From positions 62,001-126,000 of the forward strand of contig JAXQJY010000032.1 of the NCBI GenBank assembly GCA_037042185.1: 64,000 nt of DNA, given 5' to 3'. Source of the stretch: Sordariomycetes sp. S80-01Y (lineage: Eukaryota; Ascomycota; Sordariomycetes). Position numbers and translations under genes: made by a program. The notes below the pieces were generated by a model that saw nothing but the letters and a program-made list of their open reading frames with translations, made no database searches and was not told the DNA's origin. This document shows, piece by piece, positions 13,278-24,478 of this stretch (position 1 is its first letter; each line of letters starts with the position of its first letter).

Positions 13278-13530
13278 GTGTGCAAGTGATAAGGTCGGTG
13301 ATGAGCTCTCGTCCGAATCATCGAGACGGTTTCTCTCTGGGCGCTCCACGTCTGACTTGTCTCTCGATGGGCGTTTCAACATAAATGTTGTGGTTGATTG
13401 CGAAGCATGGCAGCGTAGGCAACCAAATGGTAGTATGGAACGGAAAAGGGGGCGCGTTCGTGGTTTTGAAATTTGGATCAACACAGACAAAGCAGGGGTA
13501 CATTCGTGCGATTCGATTGGGGCGTAGACT

Positions 13531-13677
13531 GGAACGGGCCCCGTTCCGACTTAGCCATAGTGCGATTTAACGAAGAATGGGACCGGGCCCCGTTCCTGAA
13601 AATGGTACAATGATGGTATAATACAAGGGTCAGTAAAGGGCGTTGATTAGTCGAGATTCTGGAACGGGGCGCGTTCC
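13531..13677. repeat. three GC-rich palindromes upstream of the DUF2235 gene
   Basis: Near-identical palindromes of about 17 bp, GGAACGGGSCSCGTTCC, occur at 13531-13547, about 13579-13596 and 13661-13677. They contain inverted CGG triplets, the core recognised by many fungal Zn2Cys6 regulators, and lie 330-480 bp before the DUF2235 start. They could be binding sites or ends of a decayed element. Confidence 0.6.
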
Positions 13678-14007
13678 GGGTGAGGATACTAGAGTAGGGT
13701 AGCAGATTAGCGTTGTGGTGGTGGAGAGGCTAATCAGAATGTGATTGTTCAGCTGCAGCGAAGGCATTAGCGGCGTCTATCAGATCCTGATTTGACTAGT
13801 CTTCTTTAATCGTGGACCTAGATACAGCCAACCACAGGGCTTAAGAAAACCAGTGAGCATCAAACACATTGGCGCTACGTCACATCCCAGGAAGAAAGAG
13901 AGATATTCTCACCGAGCCAATTGTGATATTACCCTCAATTTGCTCACATATGGAGCGAGCAGCTTTATCATTTTTCATTATCGAACCACGACTAACTAGC
14001 CGAGTAA

Positions 14008-15405
14008 ATGGCTGCCGATAATGGTCAACGACAAATTATCCTGTGCTTCGACGGCACCGGAAACACTTTCCAGTCAGATGGAACCGAAACCAATATCCTA
14101 AAGATCTGCCGCATGCTGGAGAGAACCGATGATCAGCTCATCTACTATCAGCCAGGAATCGGGACAGAAGTCACGCCGGGCTCCCTGGCAAGCCATTCTC
14201 TCCGTGCCGGCAGTCGGGGCGGAAACACAAAGGCCCTCAACCTGGCGCTGGGCAAATCCTTTGACCGGCACGTGCTCGGGGGATACCGGTTCCTGATGCG
14301 CCACTACAAGGTTGGCACCCGTATCTTCATTTTCGGCTTCTCACGTGGAGCCTACACTGCCTGGTTCCTCAACGCGCTGCTCGACCATGCCGGCTTGCTA
14401 GGCGCGGACAACGAGGAGGTCATCCCTTTCGTCTGGGACGCATACGCCGCCTTCATGCTAGCCCAGTCGAGGGGCGGCGATGAGGTCCAGCAGAAGCGCC
14501 GCCAGGCATACAATGTCTTAAAGACGTGTCGAGAGACGCTGTGCCGGCCCATGGGGCGCGTTCAGTTTCTTGGCTTGTTCGACACAGTGAACAGCGTAAC
14601 CGACTTTGAGGTTCAGTACGACTCTCCTCCCTCCGCTAAGACCATTCGCCACGCGGTAAGCATTGACGAGCGTCGTGTTAAGTTCCGGCCCACTCTGCTC
14701 GAAGTGAAACGGCGGGCTTCTTCGGAAGCTGGCTCTAAAATTAGGCCGACTACTTTCATGGCATCGCAGAGTTCTGCAAAGCATCGACGTCCCGGTGATG
14801 GCGCGGGGAATGACGCAACGAATTGGCAAGAAGGGTGTATGAATCCAAAGCCGCAATACGACGAAAGGGATGTGACGAAAAACAAAGAGGATGAATCCGA
14901 AGACGATTTCACCGATATCGAAGAGGTATGGTTCACGGGTTCCCACAGCGATGTTGGCGGTGGATGCGAGTTCGTCCTGGGAGAGAAACAAGAAACTCGG
15001 TTAAGCAATATTCCGCTCGTGTGGATGGTTGAGGAAGCGCGACGGGCGGGGATCCGATTCGACGAGGGCAAGATTGAGGGCGCCGGCCTCTCACACAGAA
15101 CTTCACCTGAAGCCGTCGAAGGGATGCTGCTGTCCGCAGCCGAGAAAGGCATAGTTCATGACAGCATGCAATCCTTGCTGTGGCGCCTCGTAGAGCGCCT
15201 GCCTGTCAAGAGAAGAGAACTGATGGCGGATCATTCTTATAAGTTCGTGCGGTTCCCGTTGTCTCGCGGCTCCATGCGTGGTGTCCCCAGAGACATGTGC
15301 ATACATGATTCTGTCATACAACGGATGAAGGCGGATTCATCTTATCGCCCTGCGAATTTGAAGGGATGTGATGCCGTCAGAGAATTCTTTAGCGGAAATC
15401 AGTAA
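14008..15405 (+). CDS. DUF2235 alpha/beta-hydrolase-like protein
   Basis: A single open frame of 465 aa. It begins with the family signature QIILCFDGTGNTF and continues with QPGIGTEV. The nucleophile elbow is GFSRGAYTAW, the central aspartate segment is LGLFDTVNSV, and the histidine region is VWFTGSHSDVGGG. This is the DUF2235 fold, shared with the catalytic part of bacterial Tle1-type phospholipase effectors; the fungal substrates are not established. Residues of about 230-310 form a charged, low-complexity linker splitting the domain. The gene looks intact although its neighbours on the 3' side are broken ankyrin and zinc-finger genes. Three GC-rich palindromes lie upstream. Function beyond a serine-hydrolase fold is inference. 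Confidence 0.9.
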   Translation: MAADNGQRQIILCFDGTGNTFQSDGTETNILKICRMLERTDDQLIYYQPGIGTEVTPGSLASHSLRAGSRGGNTKALNLALGKSFDRHVLGGYRFLMRHYKVGTRIFIFGFSRGAYTAWFLNALLDHAGLLGADNEEVIPFVWDAYAAFMLAQSRGGDEVQQKRRQAYNVLKTCRETLCRPMGRVQFLGLFDTVNSVTDFEVQYDSPPSAKTIRHAVSIDERRVKFRPTLLEVKRRASSEAGSKIRPTTFMASQSSAKHRRPGDGAGNDATNWQEGCMNPKPQYDERDVTKNKEDESEDDFTDIEEVWFTGSHSDVGGGCEFVLGEKQETRLSNIPLVWMVEEARRAGIRFDEGKIEGAGLSHRTSPEAVEGMLLSAAEKGIVHDSMQSLLWRLVERLPVKRRELMADHSYKFVRFPLSRGSMRGVPRDMCIHDSVIQRMKADSSYRPANLKGCDAVREFFSGNQ

Positions 15406-15446
15406 AGGGGGAGTTTGGAGATCTAGAAGAGGAATCAAGTCATCTG

Positions 15447-15496
15447 AAATTTGCCTCGGCGTACTCATCTTAAATTTGCCTCGGCGTACTCATCTT
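15447..15496. repeat. 25-bp direct tandem duplication
   Basis: A 25-base unit containing TTTGCCTCGGCGTACTCATC is present twice with no spacer, just after the DUF2235 stop. Confidence 0.9.
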
Positions 15497-15599
15497 AGAG
15501 TGCGGACCGCTACTTTGGTACCCTTTTCCCTCGGTATCCATTATATGTGCTCTACAGAAGCCTGGCAACATACCTTTTCATAGACGCTATAAACTCTTT

Positions 15600-16005
15600 T
15601 GCGGACAGCATGGCGCTATATGATGGCTGCACATTATGGCTGGGAAAGGAAACATAACTGGATGATCTGGGGCGTCTCACGCTTTAAAACAAAACGCCAG
15701 TGGCGGGAAATTGTCTTGAGCCAACAGGTACATTCAAGGGCGGCACAAATATTATGCTGTCGCTGCTCGACCAAGGCGCCGACGTGAACGTAGAAGGGGG
15801 TGAGTACAGCAGAGCTCTTCGGATTGCCTCATTAATATGGGGTTACACTCTGATCGCGCGATGCCTACTTGACCGAGGTGCCATCGTGCACACAAGAGCT
15901 GGACGTCCTGGGTCCGCTCTCCAGGCTACCCTTCCCTGGACTATCCGGATACCACGCAATTACTTTTCGATCGAGGCGTCATTTTTTCAAAGAATGCTGA
16001 TACAC
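15600..16005 (+). pseudogene. ankyrin-repeat gene fragment
   Basis: Plus-strand reading across more than one frame shows ankyrin consensus pieces: NIMLSLLDQGADVNVEGG, ARCLLDRGAIV and TTQLLFDRGVIF. These match the LL-x-x-GA core of ankyrin repeats. The fragment has frame changes, lacks start and end, and stops at about 16005 where an oppositely oriented OrsD-type gene begins. It may be part of the same lost ankyrin gene as the piece at 17277-17795, but orientation differs. Confidence 0.6.
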
Positions 16006-16800
16006 CCACTTTGCTGCCGCGGTATACTCCTCTGGCACTTTCCATGGCGCGATCCAAGCTTTCGCGCATTTGCCGCAATGCCCCCTCTGGATCGCCTGCT
16101 GGCTCCGTCGTGGTTCGTAACTGTTCTGTATCCAACATGTTCAAATGGGTCGACCATCCGACGCGACCTAACCATGCGTTTGCCTCGAGCTTTTGGTCAA
16201 CTTCCTCGATAACGGCTTCTTTCTCGGCGTCCTTGAAACGCTGTTCTTGCGTATCGTGAAACTGCTTAATCCATGCCATAACCTCCACCTTCTGCTCGGG
16301 TTTGGGCGTTTCGGTGCTGGGCTCTTGCACTTCAAACCAACCGCTGGCTGCACGTGTTTGGAACAACCTCTGGCAATGGAAATTCTTTCTCCACGGCACT
16401 CCCAATCCTCCCGGGAGCCTGACTTGAAATTCTCATTCCTTTTGCGGTCATTCTTCCATCCATGTACTGTACGGCTATGATCTTGGATGCGCTGTGGCTG
16501 CCGGGCTACATACGGGCATGCCTCGCAACGTAACCCGTCTGTCTGGAGCCGTTTGATGAATGGGATTGGCTTTTCCATCGATTCGGGGAGCGCGAAATGT
16601 CTCAATCTCTCCTGACTGCGTATTATGCCCGGTATGGCCTTGACCTTGTAGATAACTTTGCTCCGTGCGCCCTTTCCCATGCCGCGGTGGTGCCGGCGTA
16701 AATGCGTCTCGGCTTCGTTGGCGATGTACGCATACTGACATATCTTGCAAATAACAAACGGGTACTCGGGTAGCTTGACAAATGGGTGTAACGCATCCAT
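16006..16800 (-). pseudogene. OrsD/DUF3505-type zinc-finger protein, N-terminal part, frameshifted
   Basis: Starting at the ATG at 16800 (MDALHPFVKLPEYPFVICK), the protein shows two Cys/His clusters: CKICQYAYIANEAETHLRRH, and LRCEACPYVARQ followed by an HSRTVHGW segment. This is the OrsD-like DUF3505 arrangement that is abundant in repeated fungal genes. A frameshift near 16390-16405 separates it from its continuation, which reads CQRLFQTRAASGWFEVQEP and then WLGRVGWSTHLNML. The gene is truncated at about 16005. It is probably a decayed member of the same family as the element at 30.4-33.4 kb. Members are usually several times longer. Confidence 0.72.
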
Positions 16801-17276
16801 GATGGTGACACGGTGTTCGACGGGCCATTTTCTTCTTCTTGAATCGTCTACGAACAACTCTACTCGACGTTTCCTTGTCCCCATTATGTATATCGGCAAC
16901 GACACGGCGGGCGCGCACATACCCACGCTCCGCTGGCCTACCCCTTACTCCACTTTTCCGCGCCTTGCTGCAGACGTCGACCTCGGATAACTCTATCAAA
17001 TGTGTTTGCCATGCTCTGAAAATGCAGAGCACTACTAGTTACTGAATTCCCTATCGAATGATGCACGTATTGCTTTATTTTGCCGCGAAAACTTCCGATG
17101 AACTCTAGTCCAACTCTACCATTGAACTCAACTACAACTGCACTAGCGCCGAAATTCAAATTGGTGTCATTTCCCTATGAATTGTACTACAGTTCTCACC
17201 GCGTAAGTGATAGGTTAAGGACAACATGCCTACAACACGAATGTCTAAGTCTTCAGAGCATGAGCGGTTGAACCAT

Positions 17277-17795
17277 TCATGAAAACACTACCTTCTCTCC
17301 ATGCCAACACACTCGCGGGATGTGTTCGTCATCCAGACAATGGGCTCCAATGTCAAAGCATTCCTGGCATATATAAAAGTCACTGCGACAGATTCCACAG
17401 TGATGAAAGGTGCCACTTTCCGGGATATCTAGCCAGCAGATATCGCAAGTTTTGCTGCTGAAACTGTCTGGCGGTCGAGTTGGGGTACCCGGCATTTCGA
17501 CCTTGGTCGGCCTGGCGTCATCGTCTTTCCACAACATGCGGTCCTCGATGTCCTTATATCCAGAGCTTCTAGCCCACCATATCGGTGTACGGCCAAAGTT
17601 GTCCTTGCACCGTGGGTCGACCTTCTGCGTTGAAAGCAAGATCTCGACCAGCTTATCTTTCCCTTTCCTTGTCGCAAAACAGAGTGGCGTCTGTCCGTAA
17701 AGTCTTTCGAGTCCGGGTCAACGCTGTCTGTGGCGAGGAGTAGGTCTACGACAGATTCATGTCCTTCCACTACGGCCCACGTTAGAGGCGTCCTA
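17277..17795 (-). pseudogene. ankyrin plus ZZ zinc-finger gene, N-terminus lost next to a repeat
   Basis: Reading 17795 to 17277 gives ankyrin repeats (TPLTWAVVEGHESVVDLLL; RTPIWWARSSGYKDIED), then a ZZ-type zinc finger (CDICWLDIPESGTFHHCGIC, then FYICQECFDIG). One frameshift near 17690-17700 breaks the second ankyrin repeat. The upstream end stops exactly where the compound repeat at 17796-18102 begins, so the repeat seems to have split or capped the gene. Fungal ankyrin-ZZ proteins often carry STAND/NACHT domains upstream; none is visible here. Confidence 0.75.
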
Positions 17796-18102
17796 TGACA
17801 CTTTGGGGTGGTCACAGATGGGTTGAATTGGTTGTTCAATTCAAGAGAGTGTGGCGGGCCGCGAGGCGTTGGTAGCCACGCGGTCACCACACGTGACTAT
17901 GGATGACTGTTACGGTTATGCCTTGTGGCACTGACCTGGGTGCAGGGTAGATCGTTTACCTTTCTTGATCCAGCCGGCTGGCACCTTAGTCATCCATAGT
18001 TACGTGTGGTGACCGCGTGGCTACCAACGCCTCGCGGCCCGCCACACTCTCTTGAATTGAACAACCAATTCAACCCATCTGTGACCAGCTCAAAATGTTG
18101 CA
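17796..18102 (-). repeat. short inverted-end repeat, copy B (compound palindrome)
   Basis: A full-length reverse copy (17908-18102) is preceded by a forward partial copy of the left arm (17796-17908). The left arms, about 113 bp each, face each other around one right end, making a 307-bp fold-back. It abuts the truncated ankyrin-ZZ gene. Confidence 0.9.
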
Positions 18103-18179
18103 TCCCGCTCAGCCTTTTCTTTGGAGCTCTGCCACGCAAACGGTGGACCTCACAAGGCGAGATTGTACAGTTCGACGTA

Positions 18180-18273
18180 GGACTATAAGTGTCCCCGGAC
18201 TATGAGTGTCCCCGGACTGTGAGTGTCCTAGGACTATAAGTGTCTTAGGACTGCGATTGTCCCCGGACTGTAA
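18180..18273 (+). repeat. 17-bp tandem repeat, about 5.5 units
   Basis: Units follow GGACTATAAGTGTCCCC with small changes: GGACTATGAGTGTCCCC, GGACTGTGAGTGTCCTA and so on. Each unit is itself partly palindromic (GGAC...GTCC). Confidence 0.9.
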
Positions 18274-18689
18274 AATGGCAAAGGGTATGTCAGACTTGGA
18301 GATTGAAGGAGACGAATGCTCTTCGGTCGTGGCTGAATTTCCCGAGGAATCCACAATTTGCCGACCTGGTCGAGTTTCCCGAGAGTCGACTCCGTGATCC
18401 CGAAGGTTTAAGTCAGAGGGCGTCCTATTGTATATTATAAGGGCGCGACTTTGTGCTCTTCTTATAGAATTGTTGACTATTCGAATATAGCTCACCGGGT
18501 TAATTCTACTTGCCACCTCTCCTGTTGCCCTATCAACCTTTGCCTTCCCATCCCTTCCTTCACCACTTGCAAGCCACACAGCAGCATCTGCCCAGTATGC
18601 AGACAAAAGCCCCAAAGACAGAAGTTACGATACCTGAGCGAAATGTGCGCCTTTCGCCTGAAATCGAGAAGATCCAACAGTTGTAGAGC

Positions 18690-21600
18690 TTAAGGTTGGT
18701 AGATGCCCCATCTGACCTGCTCGACCATGTTATCGCCGTCGCAATCCAAGTTGCCTTTGCCGCCCATTCGCTTGCCATCGCCAAACTTGTTGGCAGCGTC
18801 GCGAAGAATGTCAATAGCATCTTGACCACCAAACCAAAAATGCTGGTTGCCATCAGCCGCGTGCCTGGCCTCTGCGCCAATAGCACAGGTGCCGTGCTTA
18901 TCGAGTGTCTCGTGGCCCCAGAGGAGCACATCCCATGCCTTTGTAGAATCTTCCTCAATGTTTTGGGCGAGTTGAAGACAATCTTCCACTAGTGGTGACG
19001 CGCCACTTGTCTCGTCCACAAAAGTAGACTTACTACAGAAGTCGAGGCCTTTCAGGATCTGACAAGGGTAGTTTTCGTGGTTTTTCTCGTCGTCGTCGGC
19101 GTCGTCCCACGTTTTCCATGCACGCTCAGGGGAGCAGACTGGGAGATGGATCAAGCCACCTTTTCGGACATCGTCTGCGAAAGCAAGGCTGTTGATGAAA
19201 TCCTCGCTGAGTTTGTGGGGTCGGGGAGCACCATTGCCCGCATTCGCGTCGTACGTGTTGACCGATCTGCTGATATCAGTATGCTTGTCCGGCCACCTCT
19301 CGGATCAGAATGATGAAGTGAAAAGACTTACCCTTTAACAATATCCTCCATAGTGATGCCGCCATACGGATTGTCGTCCTCCTTGATTTTCTTCACACCC
19401 GGCGGCAGCGAAAACTTACCCGAGTGGGATATGTGACTGGGATTCCCGTCTGCGTCCGCCAGGTAATACTTCTTGCCGTTGTGGCACACTTGGGCGTTGT
19501 CATTTACCTCATCCTTGATGTAGTCCCCCAGGTTGTCATCGTCGTCGCAGTCCAAGCCCGAGTCGATGATAAACCCGTGCGTTCCGGACATTCTCCAAAT
19601 CGCGGGAATGGCGAGGCTAAAGAAGGTTCGAGCAACGTTCTCCCTCAAATCGTCCACGTCTTGATCCGTCGCTGAACTCCCACCACCGCTGATATCTCCG
19701 TTGCCAGAAATAAAGGTTCCGTCTGCTATTAAGCCACCTAGCCTGTCAATCGAATCTTCCTCGCCGTCGAACAGTGCATCCAGGTTGTCGATTATGAGCT
19801 TGGACCAGTTGTCGAGCACTCCTGATATATATGTCTTGAAATCGTCCTGTGAACCCTCATCCCAGTCGTCCCTTGTGTTTACGTCAGATAGGCCTCTGAA
19901 GGGAAAACGTATTACTCACGGGTCCGTGCTCGCCAGATCCTTCGCCAGCGTCGTCCCTTGCTGCACAGCAAGGATGGTCGTGTCCTCCAGGTTGGCTGCT
20001 GCTGTCGACCCGGCTGCTGCGAATTTCGGCAATTTGGCAAGGACTGGTAGTCAATGACTGTTAGCATCAGGAGATACAAAGACCGTATTACGGAGCTTGG
20101 GCCCAAGGGTCGAAACGTACTATTCTTGAACAGAGGACCAATGGCAGCAGAGGCTCCAATGGTGAGAATATCAAGCAAGACAAGTAGCCAAGTATTATCA
20201 GGCTCTGGAGGAACAGGGGCAAAGTCGTTGCCAAAGCTGTCAAGGGCGCTGTTGATTTTGAATGTAGCAGAATCCGCCACAGCGTCTTCCACAGTCCTGT
20301 AAATCTTGTTTATGTGTTAGCCTAGTATTAGGATAGAATCTCAGTAGCCCAACTCACCGCTTTGATCTTGACGAAAGAATTGGCGATAGCAATTCCAGCA
20401 ACGCCTTTTCTGGGGCCAAGATCTTCCGAGTCGCACATCATTTCGTCCATACAACCAGTGCTTTCAGCAATGTTTTGGCAACCGAAGGAAACCGGATACC
20501 CCACATTTGAGCCAATGATGGAAGTGAAATGGGTATCACGACCAGAATCTTCCCAGACTTGAATCAAGTCACTCCATGCAGTGGGAGCATCCATCTGATT
20601 CCATCGCTCTTCTGGGGAAAGGTTTTTGTGGTCTACCCAGGCGATGTTATCGCATTTGAGCTCGGTCCAGTTTCCGTTTCGGTCACCCGACGTGTTAGGG
20701 TCCATGCCAGCAGCGACGAGGCTCCTTATCTTGAGCCAGCTACTTATCCCATTCGGGGGATCACGGTACTCCTCCAGATCCGTCGCCCAGGTGACTGATC
20801 CACCAATACCCAGCGCTTGGTAGAATATCTGGCGCTCTTGCTTCACGTCCTCGCTCATCCAGCTGACGAATTGATTGTCGTCGTAGACGAGGACATTGCT
20901 GTGCGTATCCTGGTCCACAAAGTTATGATTGACGCGGCTAGAATCATCAAGGATTTCCAGGATCTCAGCATTGGCCAGAATACCTCCCTCGTTGGTGCAT
21001 CGACCCAAAGTCGCATCTGAAACTATGCGGGACCCGGTGAAGAAGCATTCTTCGGTGTAACAGTCTCCGTCTACCATATTGAAGGATCGGCCGTAGCTTG
21101 TCAAGCCGGCGGCAATCTTGTTCGACGCAACGCCCGCCTTGGTGACCATGGCCAAGGCATTGTGCGTCTCCGTCACATTGACTTGGCTTCGCAAGCAGCG
21201 GCCGTTGGGGCAGCCAACCTGAGAGTTCGTGTTGCCGGCATCCCACTGGCCATGTAAGTCGTACGTCATGAAGACAATATAATCGACAATCTTGGAAATC
21301 TTGTCGATGGGGTACTGCTTTAAGTACCAGAATGAGGAGGGCGCAGCGATCGACACCTCCTTGTCTGGCAAAAAGGTCTTGAGGAGAGCGAGGAAGATCA
21401 AGTAGTTTTCACCTTTATCTTTGCCTCTAGGGGGAATGCCTGGGATATTGGGGGCCTTGAAAACAGTCAGTGAGCTTTCCTTTTGAAGTTTTAGCCTTTA
21501 CGTACACCTGGGTACTCCCAGTCGATATTAACACCGTCAAGTTCATGCTCATTGATATAATCGGTAATGTTTTTTGCAAGGACCTGGCGGTGGGCTTTCT

Positions 21601-23371
21601 TGGTACCCTCCCTAAAGATGTTATACGTGGCCGGCTCTGTCGAAAATGCCCATCCACCGAAAGAAAGGATCTTTTTGGGTCCAGTAATGTTTTTCCAGAC
21701 GCCGAATTGATACGTCGACATTTCGTCTCTAGCATTGATCTGATAGTCCGGAGTAATCATTCTAAAGGCGAACTGCAGATGTGTGTATGCCGACGCATTA
21801 ATCTGGGTAGCATCTTGATGGATACACTTTCTGTTTAGATTATACCCCTGGAAGTAGCTAATCTTGCGGAACGTCGCGGGGGCATCACCCCTGATAATGT
21901 CCATACCATAGTTAGAGATGTATCCATTGGTTCCTGGCTCGGCCGTTCCTGGTGCTCCGGTGTTGGTGTCGGTGCAAAACTCGGCCGTGGTTCCGCAGAA
22001 GCCCCAACCAGAGCAGCAGGCGTTCAGGGGGCAGGGGTTGAGATCGGAAAGGCTTTCACCGTCCGAGGGCTTCTCTGTTCCCGGAACCTGGGGGCCACAT
22101 GCAGTTCCTTCAATCTGAGCAGGCATTGGAGGGTCTCCCTTGCTCAAGCAGATGACAGCCCCCCTTTGGAGGGGTTCGCAGTCGGTCCACCCCCAGGTGT
22201 TCTTGTTGAACTCTTTCAAGTCTTTCATGGTCAGGCTATTGGCAGCAGCGAGACTGCTGCAGGTATCAACGGACGTGACCTTGTGGGTGGCGCAAGTACC
22301 ATCCTGCTGCGGGTCGGGACTGAAGTCTGGAATATCCCCCTTCGTGCAGCAGACAGGCTGCTGAGCTTGTAACGTAGAGCACAGGTCGTCTTTATAGTCG
22401 TTATACTCTTTAAATGTGTGACCAGGGATGCCGCACCTCTTAGCCAATGCACCGCAGCCATTGCCTGGATTGACTCGAATCGTCTCACACTCATCCCGCG
22501 CTGTGAGTCTCCTAGGCTCAGAGCGCTTGGAAGAACGTGTTGTAGTTGAGTTCTTCGAGGTTCCCTCCAACAACGGCGTCACGAGGTGGGCCTTTCCTGG
22601 AATCTTCTCGGAATCTTGGAATGGCAGACATGTGGCGTTCGCCAATGACTTGATGGCCTCTTGAATCGGGGCAAATGACGCATTGGTAGTTGCCATCAAA
22701 TCAAAAGCGTGCGTTGCATCTTGGGCAGGGTTGCAGAGCTGCATGCCGACTGTCGACCCCATCATGTCGGAGGACACGAAGGCCTCGAGGGCGTTGAGGG
22801 CGACCGAGCTGACGCCTCCTCTCTGTAGTCCAGAACCGATGTAAAGACCCAAAGAAGCTCGCCCAGATTGAGCAAAGAGGACACCCGTCTCATTGGCCTC
22901 GCCGAAGCCACTCTCAAAGTAGCGACGCATTTGCTTTGAAACGGATGGAATGCCTGAAGCATCTAGACCAGAGACACTCTCGTCCAGCAAGCCAATCTCA
23001 TACTCGACGTCGGCAGTGTTAGCCTGAGCCGCGTGCAGAGTCGAGTTGGGGAGGCTTGTCCAATCAGGACCAAAAGAGGTGCAGGCGAAGATGCGATTAG
23101 ATGCGGTCCTATCATCCACGTTGTCAAAGAGGGAGAAGTCGTAGAACATGGTTTCAAGGCAGTGATTGAGTTGATCAAAGCCCGGGAAGGCTTGCCAGTT
23201 GGCCGAGTCTGCGCCAGCATCGGCGCAACGCCTCGGACAGACTTCGGATGCGGGACGATATCCTGGGCTGACAGGTTGTCTGAACTCCGAGCCTAGTGCT
23301 GAGCTAAAGTTAGACGCAGCCAGCAAAAGACCCGAGAGCTCCAGGAGCGAGATGCGAATGGAGGAGCCCAT
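18690..23371 (-). CDS. large secreted subgroup-C chitinase (LysM, CBM18, GH18, Hce2-like C-terminus)
   Basis: Multi-exon gene of roughly 1,400-1,500 aa. The start at 23371 gives a signal peptide. After a Cys-containing N-terminal region come LysM-like segments (HTFKEYNDYKDDLCSTL; VDTCSSLAAANSLTMKDLKE), then a CBM18 chitin-binding domain (CPLNACCSGWGFCGTTAEFC). The GH18 domain has KILSFGGWAFS and the catalytic strand DGVNIDWEYPG. The acid Glu is present, but the second Asp of the usual DxxDxDxE motif is Asn. The first long exon joins PNIPGIPPRGKD across an intron near 21460-21500. The C-terminus (18690 to about 19260) has a pattern typical of Hce2-type domains (LVEDCLQLAQNI, KHGTCAIGAEA, VRWGIYQP). 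Such chitinases are known to resemble the chitinase subunit of yeast killer toxins. A DUF7136 gene follows upstream, a common pairing. Confidence 0.87.
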
Positions 23372-24164
23372 CGCGGCTTTTTGGGCTCGGACCCGAGTCT
23401 TGGTGCTCGATAAAAGGAGTGTCGAGGAATATGCAACGAGGGGCAGAACTTGAACAGTCTATGAGTGAGCGACCAGACTGTCGTGGATGAGTAGAAAGGA
23501 AGCGGAAACAAAATCATCTCCCCCATCTTCACATCTCTTATATACCTTCGGGACGGTCGAGGGACCCTGGTTGTCTACAACAGTGCGGTACGAAGGAGAC
23601 ATGCATCTTCAATGGTCTCGCTGCACACAGAAAGACTTGCAATGCCTCCAACGTGTGCTGAGCTTTAACATTCACGAAGTATCTTTCGCGGGCCCACAGA
23701 CGAGAAGGCACAGCATTGTCGATATGAGTCAATGAGACCTTGGTTCCCGGTCCGCCTCGCGCTTGTCGAATGACTGCATTGGTAATTACATCGGTGTTGG
23801 CTCAACACGGAAGAACTCTCTTGGCTTGGTGAGCCCTTAAAGCTTAGTCTCTAGGATGCGTGACCCGCAAGCCAAGGGGCGAACTTGCAGTCATCACATG
23901 TGTTGGTTGGTGATGGAGGTCACTGCTTGGTGACTTTCCTTCTTTGATAGACTGTGCCGCGGACTGCGGCATTGCCCGGAAATTTATGCGTAGGGAATCC
24001 AGATTTCATATACTGAGCTTCTAGTTAAAGCGTATTATCACAAGTGAATCTATAAGCCTGATGAGGCAGTGGGCAGGTCACTAACAGAACCCTCCCTCCC
24101 CCGCCCCTTCCGATGCTGTGGAAGGTCGGCCGAAGGAACAAGCTCTAATCGGCAGTACAAGCCG

Positions 24165-24226
24165 GAAAGAAAAAACGGCAGACTAAGTGTGTGTGCTTGT
24201 GTAGGTGGGCTGCCGTTTTTTCTTTC
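24165..24226. repeat. 62-bp hairpin repeat, copy 1
   Basis: Ends are inverted repeats GAAAGAAAAAACGGCAG / CTGCCGTTTTTTCTTTC-like. A relative lies inverted at 25829-25889, on the other side of the DUF7136 gene. Confidence 0.8.
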
Positions 24227-24478
24227 CCACCCCAAGGGCAGGTCTGGGATTAAGACTCTTCGTGGCAAACTCATAAGGCCCCCAACGTAACCTGTGAAGG
24301 GGGGTTGGGGGGCGGGCTGATTGACGCATGGAACGGTCACAAGATTGGGCACGGGGTCGAGGGCCGATGGAATGGTGCACCCTGATGAAAGGTACCACAC
24401 AGGACTCTGCAGCCTTCACAGAAAGGATGTACACACAAAAACTGTGCAAGTTAATAATGAAGTTGCGATTGCGTGTGT

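Noticed and set aside
14613-15152. 179-aa minus-strand frame
   Set aside because: Antisense shadow of the well-supported DUF2235 gene.
18006-18188. Protein frame beginning MVTAWLPTPRGPP, seen at several places in the window
   Set aside because: It lies inside the short repeat and recurs with each copy; it is non-coding repeat sequence read by chance.
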